In this document: positions 23,688-33,500 of the stretch, one piece after another
Position numbering within the stretch: position 1 is the stretch's first letter
Layout of the letters: each line of letters begins with the position of its first letter
The notes under the pieces: model-generated
What the model saw: only the letters and a program-made list of their open reading frames with translations
Database searches by the model: none
Told to the model about the DNA's origin: nothing
Program-made: the position numbers and the translations under genes
Assembly (NCBI GenBank): GCA_949752745.1
Contig: OX457027.1
Location: forward strand, 87,069,720 to 87,133,719
Origin: Protula sp. h YS-2021
Lineage: Eukaryota > Annelida > Polychaeta > Sabellida > Serpulidae
Reading direction: 5' to 3'
Length of the DNA: 64,000 nucleotides

Positions 23688-24161
23688 ATGTCTGAAGTGA
23701 GCGAGCAACAACTACCATCTATGGCAATGCCTGTAGAAAAGTCTGAGACAATGCCTGCAGAAAATTTTATAGTAAAGCTTGAGACAATACCTACAGCAAA
23801 GTCTAAGGCAATGCCCATGGTAAAGTCTAAGGCGAAGTCATGTCAGCAGCGTCAAAAGCGACCACATCTTAGAAAGATAAAAAGAGACGAGTTACCAGCT
23901 ATGACGCCGCCGTGTAAAAAGCGAAAAATTAAGACAGAGCCTAAAATGAAGCGAGAACCAGAGTATAAAGCTGCTACCACCATGAAGAAGATGAGTGTAG
24001 ACGATTTACCGGTTATGATACCTATTAATGGAGAAATATATATTAAATTGGCGAAATATCAACAGAAAGTGATGGTTAACATTCGTGAATATATTACGGA
24101 TCATACATCTGGGAGGTTACATCCTACCAAGAAGGGAATTTTGTTGTCATTGAACGACTAG
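23688..24161 (+). CDS. PC4/SUB1-like protein, truncated by an in-frame TAG
   Basis: The 157-residue frame starts at the ATG after GTGAAC. Residues 1-110 are Lys/Pro/Met-rich with basic clusters (CKKRKIK near 76-82, a likely nuclear signal) and two related DELPAM / DDLPVM segments. Residues 113-157 match the single-strand-DNA-binding PC4/SUB1 fold: a short beta pair, VNIREYITDHTSGRLHPTKKG, then ILLSL. The family fold normally ends with a helix starting with Trp. Here a TAG (24159-24161) stands at that point and the same frame goes on for 30 codons with helix-like sequence and a CxxC before a second TAG at 24252. A nonsense change, or readthrough, is therefore likely. PC4 proteins help transcription and bind single-stranded DNA. 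The gene converges on the zinc-finger gene. The domain call is by eye. Confidence 0.7.
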   Translation: MSEVSEQQLPSMAMPVEKSETMPAENFIVKLETIPTAKSKAMPMVKSKAKSCQQRQKRPHLRKIKRDELPAMTPPCKKRKIKTEPKMKREPEYKAATTMKKMSVDDLPVMIPINGEIYIKLAKYQQKVMVNIREYITDHTSGRLHPTKKGILLSLND

Positions 24162-24254
24162 CACATGCTGAAGAAGCAAATGACGTCAGTGGATCTCATG
24201 CTTCAGAAAATGGATTTGTATAAATGCAGTGACTGTCAGAAGATCGTTGAGTAG
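24162..24254 (+). pseudogene. In-frame continuation of the PC4-like gene after the TAG
   Basis: Thirty codons open in the same frame, beginning HMLKKQM and ending with a YKCSDC pair, closed by TAG at 24252-24254. Its position matches the C-terminal helix of the PC4 fold, which suggests the first TAG is secondary. Confidence 0.55.
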
Positions 24255-24588
24255 ACAGCGATATGACTGTATACAGTTTTAACTGCATGACGAGCTTAGT
24301 GGATGCTATGATTTCATCACCCTCAGTGCAGAAGATTGGAGCGAAGGTTTTGAAGCTTGACAAGAACTTGAAACTTAGCTTTGACTCATATGGGCATGTA
24401 CATTTGATATGTAGTTCAAATAAAATTGTCTTCATATGTAGACTATGAAATTAACATGATCTATGTTCATGTGAAGTTAGTTGTTATAAAATTTTAAGTT
24501 ATGTTCTTGTGAATCTGCACATGTATTAACATAATATGTATTTGAAATAGTTTTGTTTTTATCATAATTGTACATATTTGTAATATTC

Positions 24589-24594
24589 AATAAA
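24589..24594 (+). terminator. Polyadenylation signal AATAAA for the PC4-like gene
   Basis: Canonical hexamer about 430 bases past the first stop and 335 past the second, before the convergent zinc-finger gene. Confidence 0.6.
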
Positions 24595-24838
24595 AACACA
24601 TATGATGCTTTTCAACTTTTTATATTTCTCATACAATACTTGAATATAATACATAATAATACAAAATTAACTATAATACCTAATATATGATATATAGTTT
24701 ACGGGTCAATTAAAACCGTGTCAGGAACCTTACGATTTATATGTTGCAAAGCAAGACATATATTAATACACAACGCTTAAGTTAATAAAATATTACAACA
24801 TTTATAAAGTCTTTATCATAAAGTTAAGTCAAATAAGT

Positions 24839-25570
24839 CTATTTTTCTTCATCTGTTTCACTCTGCTCACTCTCCATACCACTTTCTTCATCACTGCTGT
24901 CATACTCCTCTTCCTTATCTAGTAGCTCTTCAAAGAATGCATTGTTTTTCCTTATAGCCGCCTTTAGTGCCTTTGAATACTTGTAATGTTTTTCATCCAC
25001 AAAGTAATTAAAGTCCTTTAAAATCTTTTGATAATGTTGGCTTTGTTCTAGACGCTGGGTATATTTGAATAGTCTCATAAACAGTTGTTTAACTCCATGT
25101 TTATAAATGGATCGAAGGTCATAGCTTGCTATTTCACTCGAATCTTCAAGTCCTTGTTCTTCATATTCTGAAACCTTTTCTTGAAATTTGTCATCATAGT
25201 CATCGTAGACTTCTTGAACCATATCATACCAAACAGAGTCTGTTTCTGACTCACTTTCAGAGTCTGTTTCTGACTCACTTTCAGAACTCCTGTCATCAGC
25301 ATCCTCACCACACTGCTCCATATGTTTGAGCAAAGCTTCTTCGCTGTTGTATAATGCACCACATTCTGTACAAGCATGTGCATTCTTTTCAGCCATGTTA
25401 ACGCTTTCACTTTCCATAGAAGACTCATCGAAAATTTCCATGAAAGGTAGTTTTACAGGGTTTTCCATATCCGATTCTTCATCCACTTCTGACGTGTGAG
25501 CAACCTTTAACTGTCTTTTAAGACTTTGTGGCCAATTGTAAGATTTTGAACAAATGTTGCATTTATACAT
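24839..25570 (-). CDS. C2H2/C2HC zinc-finger protein of Polinton-like element
   Basis: A 243-residue intact frame with ATG at 25568-25570. The first finger is imperfect: C4 and C7, but Gln20 where the first His is expected and H25. The second is a C2HC finger (C67, C70, H83, C87). Then come a Ser/Asp/Glu-rich stretch (about 88-115), a conserved segment around 145-225 with FMRLFKYTQRLEQSQHY and KHYKYSKALKAAIRKN, and an acidic tail. The C-terminal part matches no domain I recognise. The same protein is encoded, broken, in element 1, so it is a family gene and not a captured one-off. A nucleic-acid-binding regulator of the element is a guess. A TATA box sits at 25623-25631; the usual AATAAA seen in element 1 is changed to GATAAA here. 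Confidence 0.75.
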   Translation of the reverse strand: MYKCNICSKSYNWPQSLKRQLKVAHTSEVDEESDMENPVKLPFMEIFDESSMESESVNMAEKNAHACTECGALYNSEEALLKHMEQCGEDADDRSSESESETDSESESETDSVWYDMVQEVYDDYDDKFQEKVSEYEEQGLEDSSEIASYDLRSIYKHGVKQLFMRLFKYTQRLEQSQHYQKILKDFNYFVDEKHYKYSKALKAAIRKNNAFFEELLDKEEEYDSSDEESGMESEQSETDEEK

Positions 25571-25622
25571 CCTTTCGGTTCAACCTACACTGTTCAAATG
25601 ATGAGAAAGTCTTTAAACATAG

Positions 25623-25631
25623 CTTTATATA
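25623..25631 (-). promoter_or_regulatory. TATA box of the zinc-finger gene
   Basis: On the minus strand TATATAAAG stands 53-61 bases before the ATG and directly borders the 9-bp array, so the array occupies the upstream promoter position. Confidence 0.65.
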
Positions 25632-25640
25632 CAACACCTT

Positions 25641-26212
25641 GTTGAACAACAACATGTTGAACATATTGAACATGTTGAACAACTTGTTGAACATGTCGAA
25701 CATTTTGAACATGTTGAACATGTTGAACTTGTTGAACATGTTGAACATATTGAACATGTTGAACAACTTGTTGAACATGTTGAACATGTTGAACATGTTG
25801 AACTTGTTGAACATGTTGAACATATTGAACATGTTGAACAACTTGTTGAACATGTTGAACATGTTGAACATGTTGAACTTGTTGAACATGTTGAACATGT
25901 TGAACATGTTGAACTTGTTGAACATGTTGAACTTGTTGAACATGTTGAACATGTTGAACTTGTTGAATATGTTGAACATGTTGAACATGTTGAACATGTT
26001 GAACTTGTTGAACATGTTGAACATATTGAACTTGTTGAACATGTTGAACGTGTTGAACATGTTGAACATGTTGAACGTGTTGAACATGTTGAACATGTTG
26101 AACTTGTTGAACATGTTGAACATGTTGAACAACTTGTTAAACATGTTGAACATGTTGAGCATGTTGAACATGTTGAACAACTTGTTGAACATGTTGAACA
26201 ATTTGTTGAACA
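25641..26212. repeat. Expanded 9-bp array (GTTGAACAT)n, about 63 units
   Basis: 572 bp of 9-bp units, mostly GTTGAACAT with GTTGAACTT and GTTGAACAA variants. Every junction creates an AACATGTT palindrome. Long Asn/Met/Leu- or Ser/Thr/Cys-rich frames across it on both strands are artefacts. Confidence 0.95.
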
Positions 26213-26389
26213 ATACCACGACGTAATATCTTCCAAAAATTATTCGAACACATGATTTGAATGGGCTTGCCATTCGAACACGTCTTTTAAATGGGCTTGC
26301 CATTCGAACACATGTTTGAATGGGCGCAGTTTTCTTACATAACTATCCACATTTTCACTTCCCATTTTCCAACAATCAACCAACCAACC

Positions 26390-26830
26390 AAGTGGTAGAA
26401 TCGTTTGAAACGTGAAAAACTAAATTTGTTGAAGTTGGTTTAGAACCCTGATTTTTCCCTACTTCAACATGGTAAAATGTTCAAACTTATTTTATACATC
26501 ATATTTTGTCAAAAAACAACATTTCTTAAAGTTGGTCTAGAACCACCATTTTTCCACTACTATAACTTTACAACATTCAAATAAGTAGCTTGGTAAAATG
26601 CTAAAACCTATTTTATACATCATAAGTTATCAAAAACTAAATTTGTTAAAGTTGATCTAGAACCACCATTTCTGCACCACTATAACTTTAGAACATTTGA
26701 ATAAGTAGCATGGTAAAATGCTTAAACTTTTTTTATATATCATATGTTGCCAAAAACTACATTTGCTAAAGTTGGTCTAGAAGCACCATTTTCCAACTAC
26801 TATAACATAAAACATAACATTGGACTTAAC
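26390..26830. repeat. ~120-bp subterminal repeats of element 2
   Basis: About four units with GTTGGTCTAGAACCACCATTT and ACTATAACTTT...AAATAAGTAGC. The left inverted repeat keeps about two (23130-23340). They differ from the 163-bp repeats of elements 1 and 3. Confidence 0.8.
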
Positions 26831-27431
26831 GTAGGGAAAATCCCATTCCTTCTCAAATTAATGATCGTTCCCACGCTCTGAACGAATGCACTCTGAAATT
26901 TATCGATACGTTTCTCCACACTCTGAGACCTTTCATGTACTTATTCCTATGCTGAGCGTGTGGTTATTGTAATAGAACCATTGAAATATGACTAATTAAA
27001 TATTATCATAATAATAATAGTGAAAATAGACATAGAAATATGGCTATTATGTTAAAAAAAAGTCACAGAGTCACATAATGTCACAGATCACATAAAGTCA
27101 CATAATGTCACAGTCGCATGTTGTCACACAATGTCACAGAGTCACAAAAACCAAACACAAAAAGTTTGCCCAAGTTTTTTCAAGGAGAACAAAAAGCTCT
27201 GCTCTCGTCTTTGAATGATGTCTGTGGCTGTTCAACTACACAGTGTTACATGATGAGGGGGGGGGGGGTCATAAAAACCAAAGTTGCTCAGAATCGTCTG
27301 AAACGGATAACTATGCTGAAATCACACAATTTTCTTACCCCTAGGAGGGGTAGGGGGTAGAGAGGTAGGGGGTAGGGGGTAGGGGGGAGGGGAGGGTGTG
27401 GTAGAACCGTCGTTTCCCTACTACTCGAATC

Positions 27432-28150
27432 CCTTTATGAGAGACACCAAATAATTCATAATTAAGGACACTTTTTCGAGCCCGTGAGGTCCAGAATGCA
27501 TTGAGAATAACCCTCTACTAAGGACAGCAAAAATACAGGTCAAACATTGCTCAAACAAAACTAATCTGCCTGAAACACAAATCATGTGACTTTAACCCTT
27601 TATGTGCTTTGTCTTCGGAGAACATCACGTCGAAAGAATGTTTGTGCAGCACCGTTAATTAAAACTTGGCTTATATGAATTTGTACGGGCAGCGTTGGTG
27701 TTTTTTTTTCTTGACATTGACAATTTATTTTCTTGCCTCTGACACCAAAGGCCCTAGGATTACAAAACTTTGTACTTATGTAGAACTTGATCTGAGGGTA
27801 TGCATCTTGTCTTTTTGTCTACGATTTCGTTTTCATGCTTGAAACGCCATGCGAACACAGCTGATTTTAGAATAAATAACAAATGTTAGATACAGCGTAT
27901 TTAAAAGCAAAGTAACGATTAAGCAAAATAGCACGTTTATAAACGGAAATCAAGCTGTGATGTTTGCTTATATAACAATGGCATGGCAATTTCATTAGAA
28001 AAAACTTGTCCAAATTAAACAATTGAATACTAATAAGTCCAAAATATTAATCTTATTTGAGAACGGGGGCGCGTCCAGGTGATTTCCGCGGGAGGGTCAA
28101 GGGGAGCTTTTGAGTAATTGAGGAGCGCATGCCAAAACGAGTTTTGCTTT
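27432..28150. repeat. Dispersed repeat copy
   Basis: 27640-27870 resembles 38085-38350 (TATATGAATTTG...GGGC..GCGTT, CTTGACA, CTCTGACAC, TAGAACTTGATCTGA, GATTTCGTTTTC, AAACGCCATG) and more weakly 31200-31390 and, inverted, 39990-40170. 28140-28195 (TTTTAATGTTTGTCAAGTGTT...GCTTGCGAAAT) also recurs at 61027-61080. The element type is unknown. Confidence 0.6.
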
Positions 28151-28279
28151 TGAACTTTTAATGTTTGTCAAGTGTTGAAGATTTTGCTTGCGAAATGGGG
28201 CTACTATTTACAATTGTCATGTCAGGTCGAAGATGCCTCTTAATCCCCTCTGTTTTTGTAAACCCGGAGATGTGTCATT

Positions 28280-28281
<2 letters not shown>

Positions 28282-28375
<94 letters not shown>
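28282..28375. repeat. (TA)n microsatellite
   Basis: TA run of about 94 bp immediately before the LINE remnant. Confidence 0.97.
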
Positions 28376-28377
<2 letters not shown>

Positions 28378-28469
28378 TGCGGTTACTGAGAATCAACACA
28401 ATAAGTCTCTGTCTCTATTAAGATTTTTTGATAAGATCACCATAAAACCAACGGTTACACCTCTACCGT

Positions 28470-30094
28470 CTTCCATATCAGATGAAGCTCTGGCCAATTC
28501 CTTCGTTCAATTTTTCAAGTAAAAAATTGGTAAAATCAGAGAATCCTTTGACGTGAACAGTACTGAATACAGTATCAATGTTCATAAGGATAACACTACA
28601 GCGCCTAAATTTTCTGCATTCCAACTTTTAACCGACGAACATGTTCGAAAGCTCATATTAGCTTTCCAAACCGCGTCGTGTACACTTAATCGAGTTCCAA
28701 CAGACGTATTGAAAGATTGTGTAAATGAACTTTTGCCCCATACTAACTACGATTGTCAATAAATCATTAGAATCTGGCTACTTTCCAGATTATTTTAAGA
28801 AAGCTCTTGAAACGCCACTGCTTAAAAAGAAAAACACAACCCTAGAACATAAAAATTACAGACCGGTAAGCAACTTACCGTTTCTCTCTAAGATAGTAAA
28901 ACAAGAAGTTGCGGAGCAAATTAAACGATTTGGTGTAGAACATAATTTAGTAGTACCATTCCAATGTGCGTATCGAAAAGGACATAGTACTGAAACTGCT
29001 TTAGTTAAGGTTACCAATGACCTTTTGTTATCAGTGGATAAAAAACAAACTGTACCACTCGCACTACTAGATTTTAGTGCAGCATTTGATACTGTACCTC
29101 ATGAATTGCTTAGTTTCTGACTCCGGTATCAATTTGGCATAACGAGAACTGCATTGAACTGGTTTATGTCGTATTTATATAATCGCGAGCAGCAAGGTGT
29201 GATTTGTAACTTCTTGATAGCTCCGACAGAACTTAGAATGGGAGTATCACAAGGCTCGGGACTTGGTCCCCTTTTATATATACAATTTACCGGCTGCTTA
29301 CGCCCTTAATCCTGCTATTACAAATTTTGTGCCACAGATGATGCCCAGTTGTATCGTGCCTTACTCCCAAACTCCCCCGCCGTTGTAATACGTGTCATAG
29401 AGCAAAATTGAGTTGGCACATCAAAACAGAGAGAAAAAATGGAATATGAATGAATTACTATAAATGGGGAAAATATTTGTGCCTCGAAAGTTGTTCGAGA
29501 TTTGCGTGTTCCACTACACTGTGAACTTAAAATGAAAAAAACAGGTTTTATTCCTAGTAAAAAGTTGCTACCTATACATCCGTCAGCTGAAATCTGTTAG
29601 AAGATACCTGACACACGACATAACTAAAACATTGGTCCATGCTTTCATGCTCTCCAAGTTAGACTATTGCAACTCAATCTTGTATGGAATTACAAATAAA
29701 CTGAGTAAACTGCAGTGCATTCAGAATGCGGCTGCCCGTCTAATCAGTGGCAAACGGAAATACGACCACATATCGAATATCCTTATAGAATTGCATTGTC
29801 TACCAGTACGCCAGAGAATCAACTACAAAATTGCACTTATTACTTTCAAATGTCTGCGAAGGAATGGCTCCGTTTATCTATCGGAACTACTGATACGCAA
29901 AGAACCTACGATATTCGGATGGCAATTTGCTCAAGATTCCCAGAACATCTCTCAGATCTGCTGGAGATCGCTCATTTAGTGCAGCGGAAACAGTAATCTG
30001 TAATCGGCTCCCTTCCCAAATCAGAAAAGCTGACACAGCAGCTCTTTTTAAGAAGCAACTTAAAAGTCACTTATTTCGCGAAGCATACTGCTAA
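28470..30094 (+). pseudogene. LINE reverse transcriptase remnant
   Basis: Recognisable blocks in order: a linker with LLTDEHVRKLI and VPTDVLKDCV; SGYFPDYFKKALETPLLKK; NYRPVSNLPFLSKIV; PFQCAYRKGHSTETALV; LLDFSAAFDTVPHELL (motif A with the first catalytic Asp). The palm YxDD region is badly damaged (the 29330-29360 segment reads CATDDAQLY). The C-terminal HAFMLSKLDYCNSILYGI and CLPVRQRINYKIALITFKC follow, ending at 30094. Several stops and frameshifts. Dead copy. Confidence 0.8.
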
Positions 30095-30164
30095 TTTTTA
30101 ACTGGTTTTAGTCATGTAAAGCGCACAGGACAACTTTTTGGTGCTGCGCTATATAAGAACATCT

Positions 30165-30219
30165 ATGAATGAATGAATGAATGAATGAATGAATGAATGA
30201 ATGAATGAATGAATGAATA
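30165..30219. repeat. (ATGA)n tail of the LINE
   Basis: Tetranucleotide run of about 55 bp forming the 3' end of the LINE. Confidence 0.95.
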
Positions 30220-31180
30220 CAGACGTGGATTTTTTTTGTTTACAGTACGTTAAATGACAATTGAAGTAAATAAGAATTTAGAAATTAAAATTTTATTTGT
30301 TGTAAATATATGTTCTAAATTATACCGCCTGGTATATGTATGTATTTATGTAAATAAATAAAAAACAACAAGCATGCATGTGTAGTATGTAAAATTCAAT
30401 TTAAGTGACCACCACATTTTTAGGAACGCCTGTTTTATGGCCACCCCGCTATTAGGGACAGAATCTGCCAGATAGTTACTGTCCATAATAGTAGGGTTTT
30501 ACTGGATTAGCAAAAGCTTTACATTGAACCAGTCTAGCTTATCCACACTGGATAACAATGACACTGGGTATAAAAACAGAAACATAGCTGTCAATGGAGG
30601 TTTCCGTTTTTTATACTTAAGACGGACTCGCAAGGAGTTATTGTTTTACCGAAAATCTTGGAAATTTGTCTCGTTTTGCTTACGCCTCTGTTGTGTGTTA
30701 GGAGGTATTATTTACCGGATATTCTGGAATGTTCTATCTTTTTTCACACCGTTTATTGTTTTTTTTTCAGACCAAGTAGTTACTGTTTTTGTCGGAAATT
30801 CTGGAAATCATGACCCGTCGACTTCATTATGAGCTCACTTAACAGATTTCTGCCACTTGTAGCGCTGATTTTAAGTTCATTTAATGCAGAAAATTTTAAA
30901 ATGTAAGTAATTTAAGTTAAATGTCCCTGAAAAAAGAATGACATGAAAGAAAATGCTCATGCATCTATTCAGTATATTATGCGCAGATAACAGTATTCTC
31001 ACAGCATTGTTTAATATTGGCGTATATGTACAACGCTTTGGAGTGGCGTATATGTACAACGCGTAAGCTCCAATGTTTTTATTGATCTATTAGTAGGTGA
31101 GGTCATGATGTACGTAACTGATAAAAGCTCTGTATTTGATTCAGCTTCATTATTAACACTTTGTAGGTCGAAGATTTGCA
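30220..31180. other. Unassigned sequence
   Basis: No gene seen. A direct repeat GCGTATATGTACAACGC(T/G) occurs at 31019 and 31046. Confidence 0.35.
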
Positions 31181-31189
31181 AAGAGTATA

Positions 31190-31400
31190 TTGAAGTGGTA
31201 CGGGTCCAATGTTTCTGATTTTTCTCTTCACTGGTCCATGATTTTTTTGCATGCTGGCCTTAGGACTCTAAAATTGCGCACATATGTGGTACTTGGTCGA
31301 AAGTTGTGCATCTCGCTTTTTGTTTTCGCTTTTGTTTTTATTTTCTTGATCAAAACGCGAATCAAAAAACGATGTGTACTTTAACTGCATAAGCCAAATC
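31190..31400 (+). repeat. Dispersed repeat copy (inverted at 39990-40170)
   Basis: Shares ACTGGTCCATGAT, ATGTGGTACTTGGTC, AAGTTGTGCA and TTTTGTTTTCGCTTTTG with the complement of 39990-40170, including the same order and spacing. Confidence 0.6.
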
Positions 31401-31439
31401 CCAGTTAGCATAATTTTTCGTCCCAAGTATAAAACGCGT

Positions 31440-32350
31440 TCTTTTTAGATGGGATTTACGTGGGTCGTGGGACGTTGGCATGGCCACATAGAAAACAAGT
31501 GTGATATACGTGGACATTCCCACGGTGTGATTTCCGTATAAACTCTACATATAATATACGTAGGCTTTCCCACGTATAAAATGCACTGGTAGATACATGC
31601 GTAAACCGCATAGTTTTTCCCGCGTAATGCCCACCGTGGGCATTCCCCTGTATAATATACGTAGAATTCCCCACTTCTAAAATGCATGGGTAACTAACGC
31701 ATATGATATGTATATTATATTTTTGAATTCCCACGTAAAATTTCATTAGAAGTCATTTGTATATCACACGTATATTTTACGTGGGATTTCCCATATGGGC
31801 ATTCCCATGTAAAATACACGTATATAATGTGTGAAAATTTCCACTTAGTAAATGCATGGGAAAATATACGCACATTATGCGCAGTCTGGCAATGTGGGCT
31901 TATTATCGCAGACCGGAAACAGCCGCCATTGAGCGATAATATATTTAAATTTTGCCAAATTCTGCATATTTTGGTGGAGGGCTGCCTTTTTCCTAAGTAT
32001 AATAGAAAGTTAGATATGGAAATACCAATTTCACTAAAATTTTTATGCTTAAAATTCTTTTAAGGAGTACTTTATAACTGCACTACAGTTATAAAGGTTC
32101 ATGTCTGTGTATTCGATGGAGTTATCGTGTATGTCCAGGATGGGTCGTCCCTTTACAATTCCATGCTTAATATGCGCGGGAATTCCCACATATAAAATGC
32201 ATGGAAATATATGCGTATAAAATGCATGGGTTCACATGCGCATAATACACACCGGAAAGAGTCTCAAACTCTCCTAAATCCCACGTAACTACATGGGAAT
32301 TCCCCAAAAAAACACACATTATTTATGCGTGGGTACGTGGGAATACTCAC
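31440..32350. repeat. Degenerate palindromic repeat field
   Basis: Dense recurrences of CCCACGTATA, ACGTGGGAATTCCCAC, AAATGCATGGG and TATACGCATA, in both orientations with about 30-50 bp spacing. Unit limits are blurred. Frames in it are not genes. Confidence 0.65.
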
Positions 32351-32469
32351 ATATATTATGCATAGTCCCCACGTGGGACTGCTATCTGGCATACAGTGAA
32401 CATGGTGAAATGCTTGTGTTGGATTTATAAGAACGATACGGGGTGAAAAACCTTGCCTGGTCAAACACG

Positions 32470-33390
32470 CCGAATGTTCATATAAATTATCAAGTTCAGT
32501 TACACATCATTCTTGTTTGGGGAAGGGGTGGGTGTCGTGTCATAGAGTAAGAAGCAAAGCTATGTTTTTTTCTAGCAAGGTTTCGAACTTGTAAAAAATA
32601 TCTCAGAAAGGTTTCGGAATCTGAAAAAAATTCTCTGAATAAAAAGCAAACCAAAACCAGAAAAGTTTTTGCAATTCTACTTGAAATAAATATGTTATTT
32701 TAAAAATATTTTTGCCAGGTATTTAATTATTCGCCTTTGAGAAGTAGGTTCTTGTTTGAGATGAAATCCGCAAAACTGATACTTTAGTCGTTTGCTGCGT
32801 CGTAAAGGAAAACGGGCAGTTTTGTTTACTATTATTGTTTACTTTCATTATCCCCCGTGTAACGAGGAATATAGGTTTCAGCCTGTCCGTCTGTATGTTG
32901 CCCCCCCCCCCCCTGTTTCCGGACTATATCTCAAAAAGTATTTGTCGTATATCGTTTTCCTTTGGAATATATTGAAAGTGTGTAATGTCGTATATTTATT
33001 TTTTAAATCGGCCAAAACTTCTCAAAGATACGACTTGTGAAAAATAGCTTTTCTCAGGAAATTTATTCCCCCGCCCCAAATCCGAAAAAATAGACTGTCA
33101 AACTCTGTGTTTTCGCAGAAAAAATTTGACTGTTTAACTCCGAGTTTCATATGAGAAAATATTACTGAATTTAGCCTACTAATGTTGTGCTTATGTAACA
33201 CCAGTAAATATGTAGAAACTCGTTTTCTGTATAACTTATCTACAGCTACTTATATTATTGAAAACGGATTTTCAGTAGATTTCGAATGCAAAAGTAAACA
33301 ACACGCCGCCAGCTGGTGTTTCACAGAAGAAAACACCATTTTGAGACTGTTTGCTTAGGAAATAGTACATAAATAATAGAAGCTATGATA
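32470..33390. other. Non-coding with repeat fragments
   Basis: 32870-33060 holds a CTGTCCGTCTGTATGT, poly-C and ATCTCAAAAAGTATTTGTCG block, resembling a dispersed invertebrate repeat type. Otherwise nothing recognised. Confidence 0.4.
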
Positions 33391-33396
33391 ATTTGC

Positions 33397-33500
33397 GAGC
33401 CCGAGAGGTCTTTTTCCGTTCTTCGCCGCATTAAAAACAATTTGAGATCTACAAGGCGATTGTTAAGGAATTTGTGCAAAATAACCGTAGGAAAATGTGT
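33397..33500 (+). pseudogene. hAT-type transposase dimerisation-domain fossil
   Basis: One short frame encodes CEPERSFSVLRRIKNNLRST, matching the conserved ERSFS.L..IK..LRST block near the C-terminus of hAT transposases and relatives. The surrounding sequence has lost any frame. A small fossil; the match is short. Confidence 0.5.

Larger units (their letters stand above)
22517..27425. mobile_element. Polinton-like non-autonomous TIR element 2 (PC4 + zinc finger)
   Basis: Both ends read AGTAGTAGGGAAACGAC inward, with a perfect 6-bp duplication CGAATC at 22511-22516 and 27426-27431. Inverted repeats run 22517-23574 and 25524-27425, the right one longer because its 9-bp array is expanded and flanking repeats are retained. 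The 1.9-kb centre holds two convergent genes, a PC4-like gene (plus) and a zinc-finger gene (minus). Each has its own TATA box. Terminal AG, the AGT triplet repeats, the duplication length and long inverted repeats fit Polinton/Maverick; none of that group's core replication or virion genes is present. The perfect duplication suggests a younger insertion than element 1. What the genes do for the element is not known. Confidence 0.8.
28440..30219 (+). mobile_element. 5'-truncated CR1/L2-like LINE
   Basis: One non-LTR retrotransposon ORF2 in broken frames, followed by a 3' UTR with GCGCTATATAAGAA and an (ATGA)n tail at 30165-30219. Only the reverse transcriptase and C-terminal part remain; the endonuclease is missing. 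The 3' microsatellite tail and the RT wording fit the CR1/L2/Rex group. Confidence 0.75.

Noticed and set aside
25528..26303. Asn/Met/Leu- and Ser/Thr/Cys-rich frames of 200-246 residues
   Set aside because: They are translations of the 9-bp array, open in several frames on both strands because 9 is a multiple of 3.
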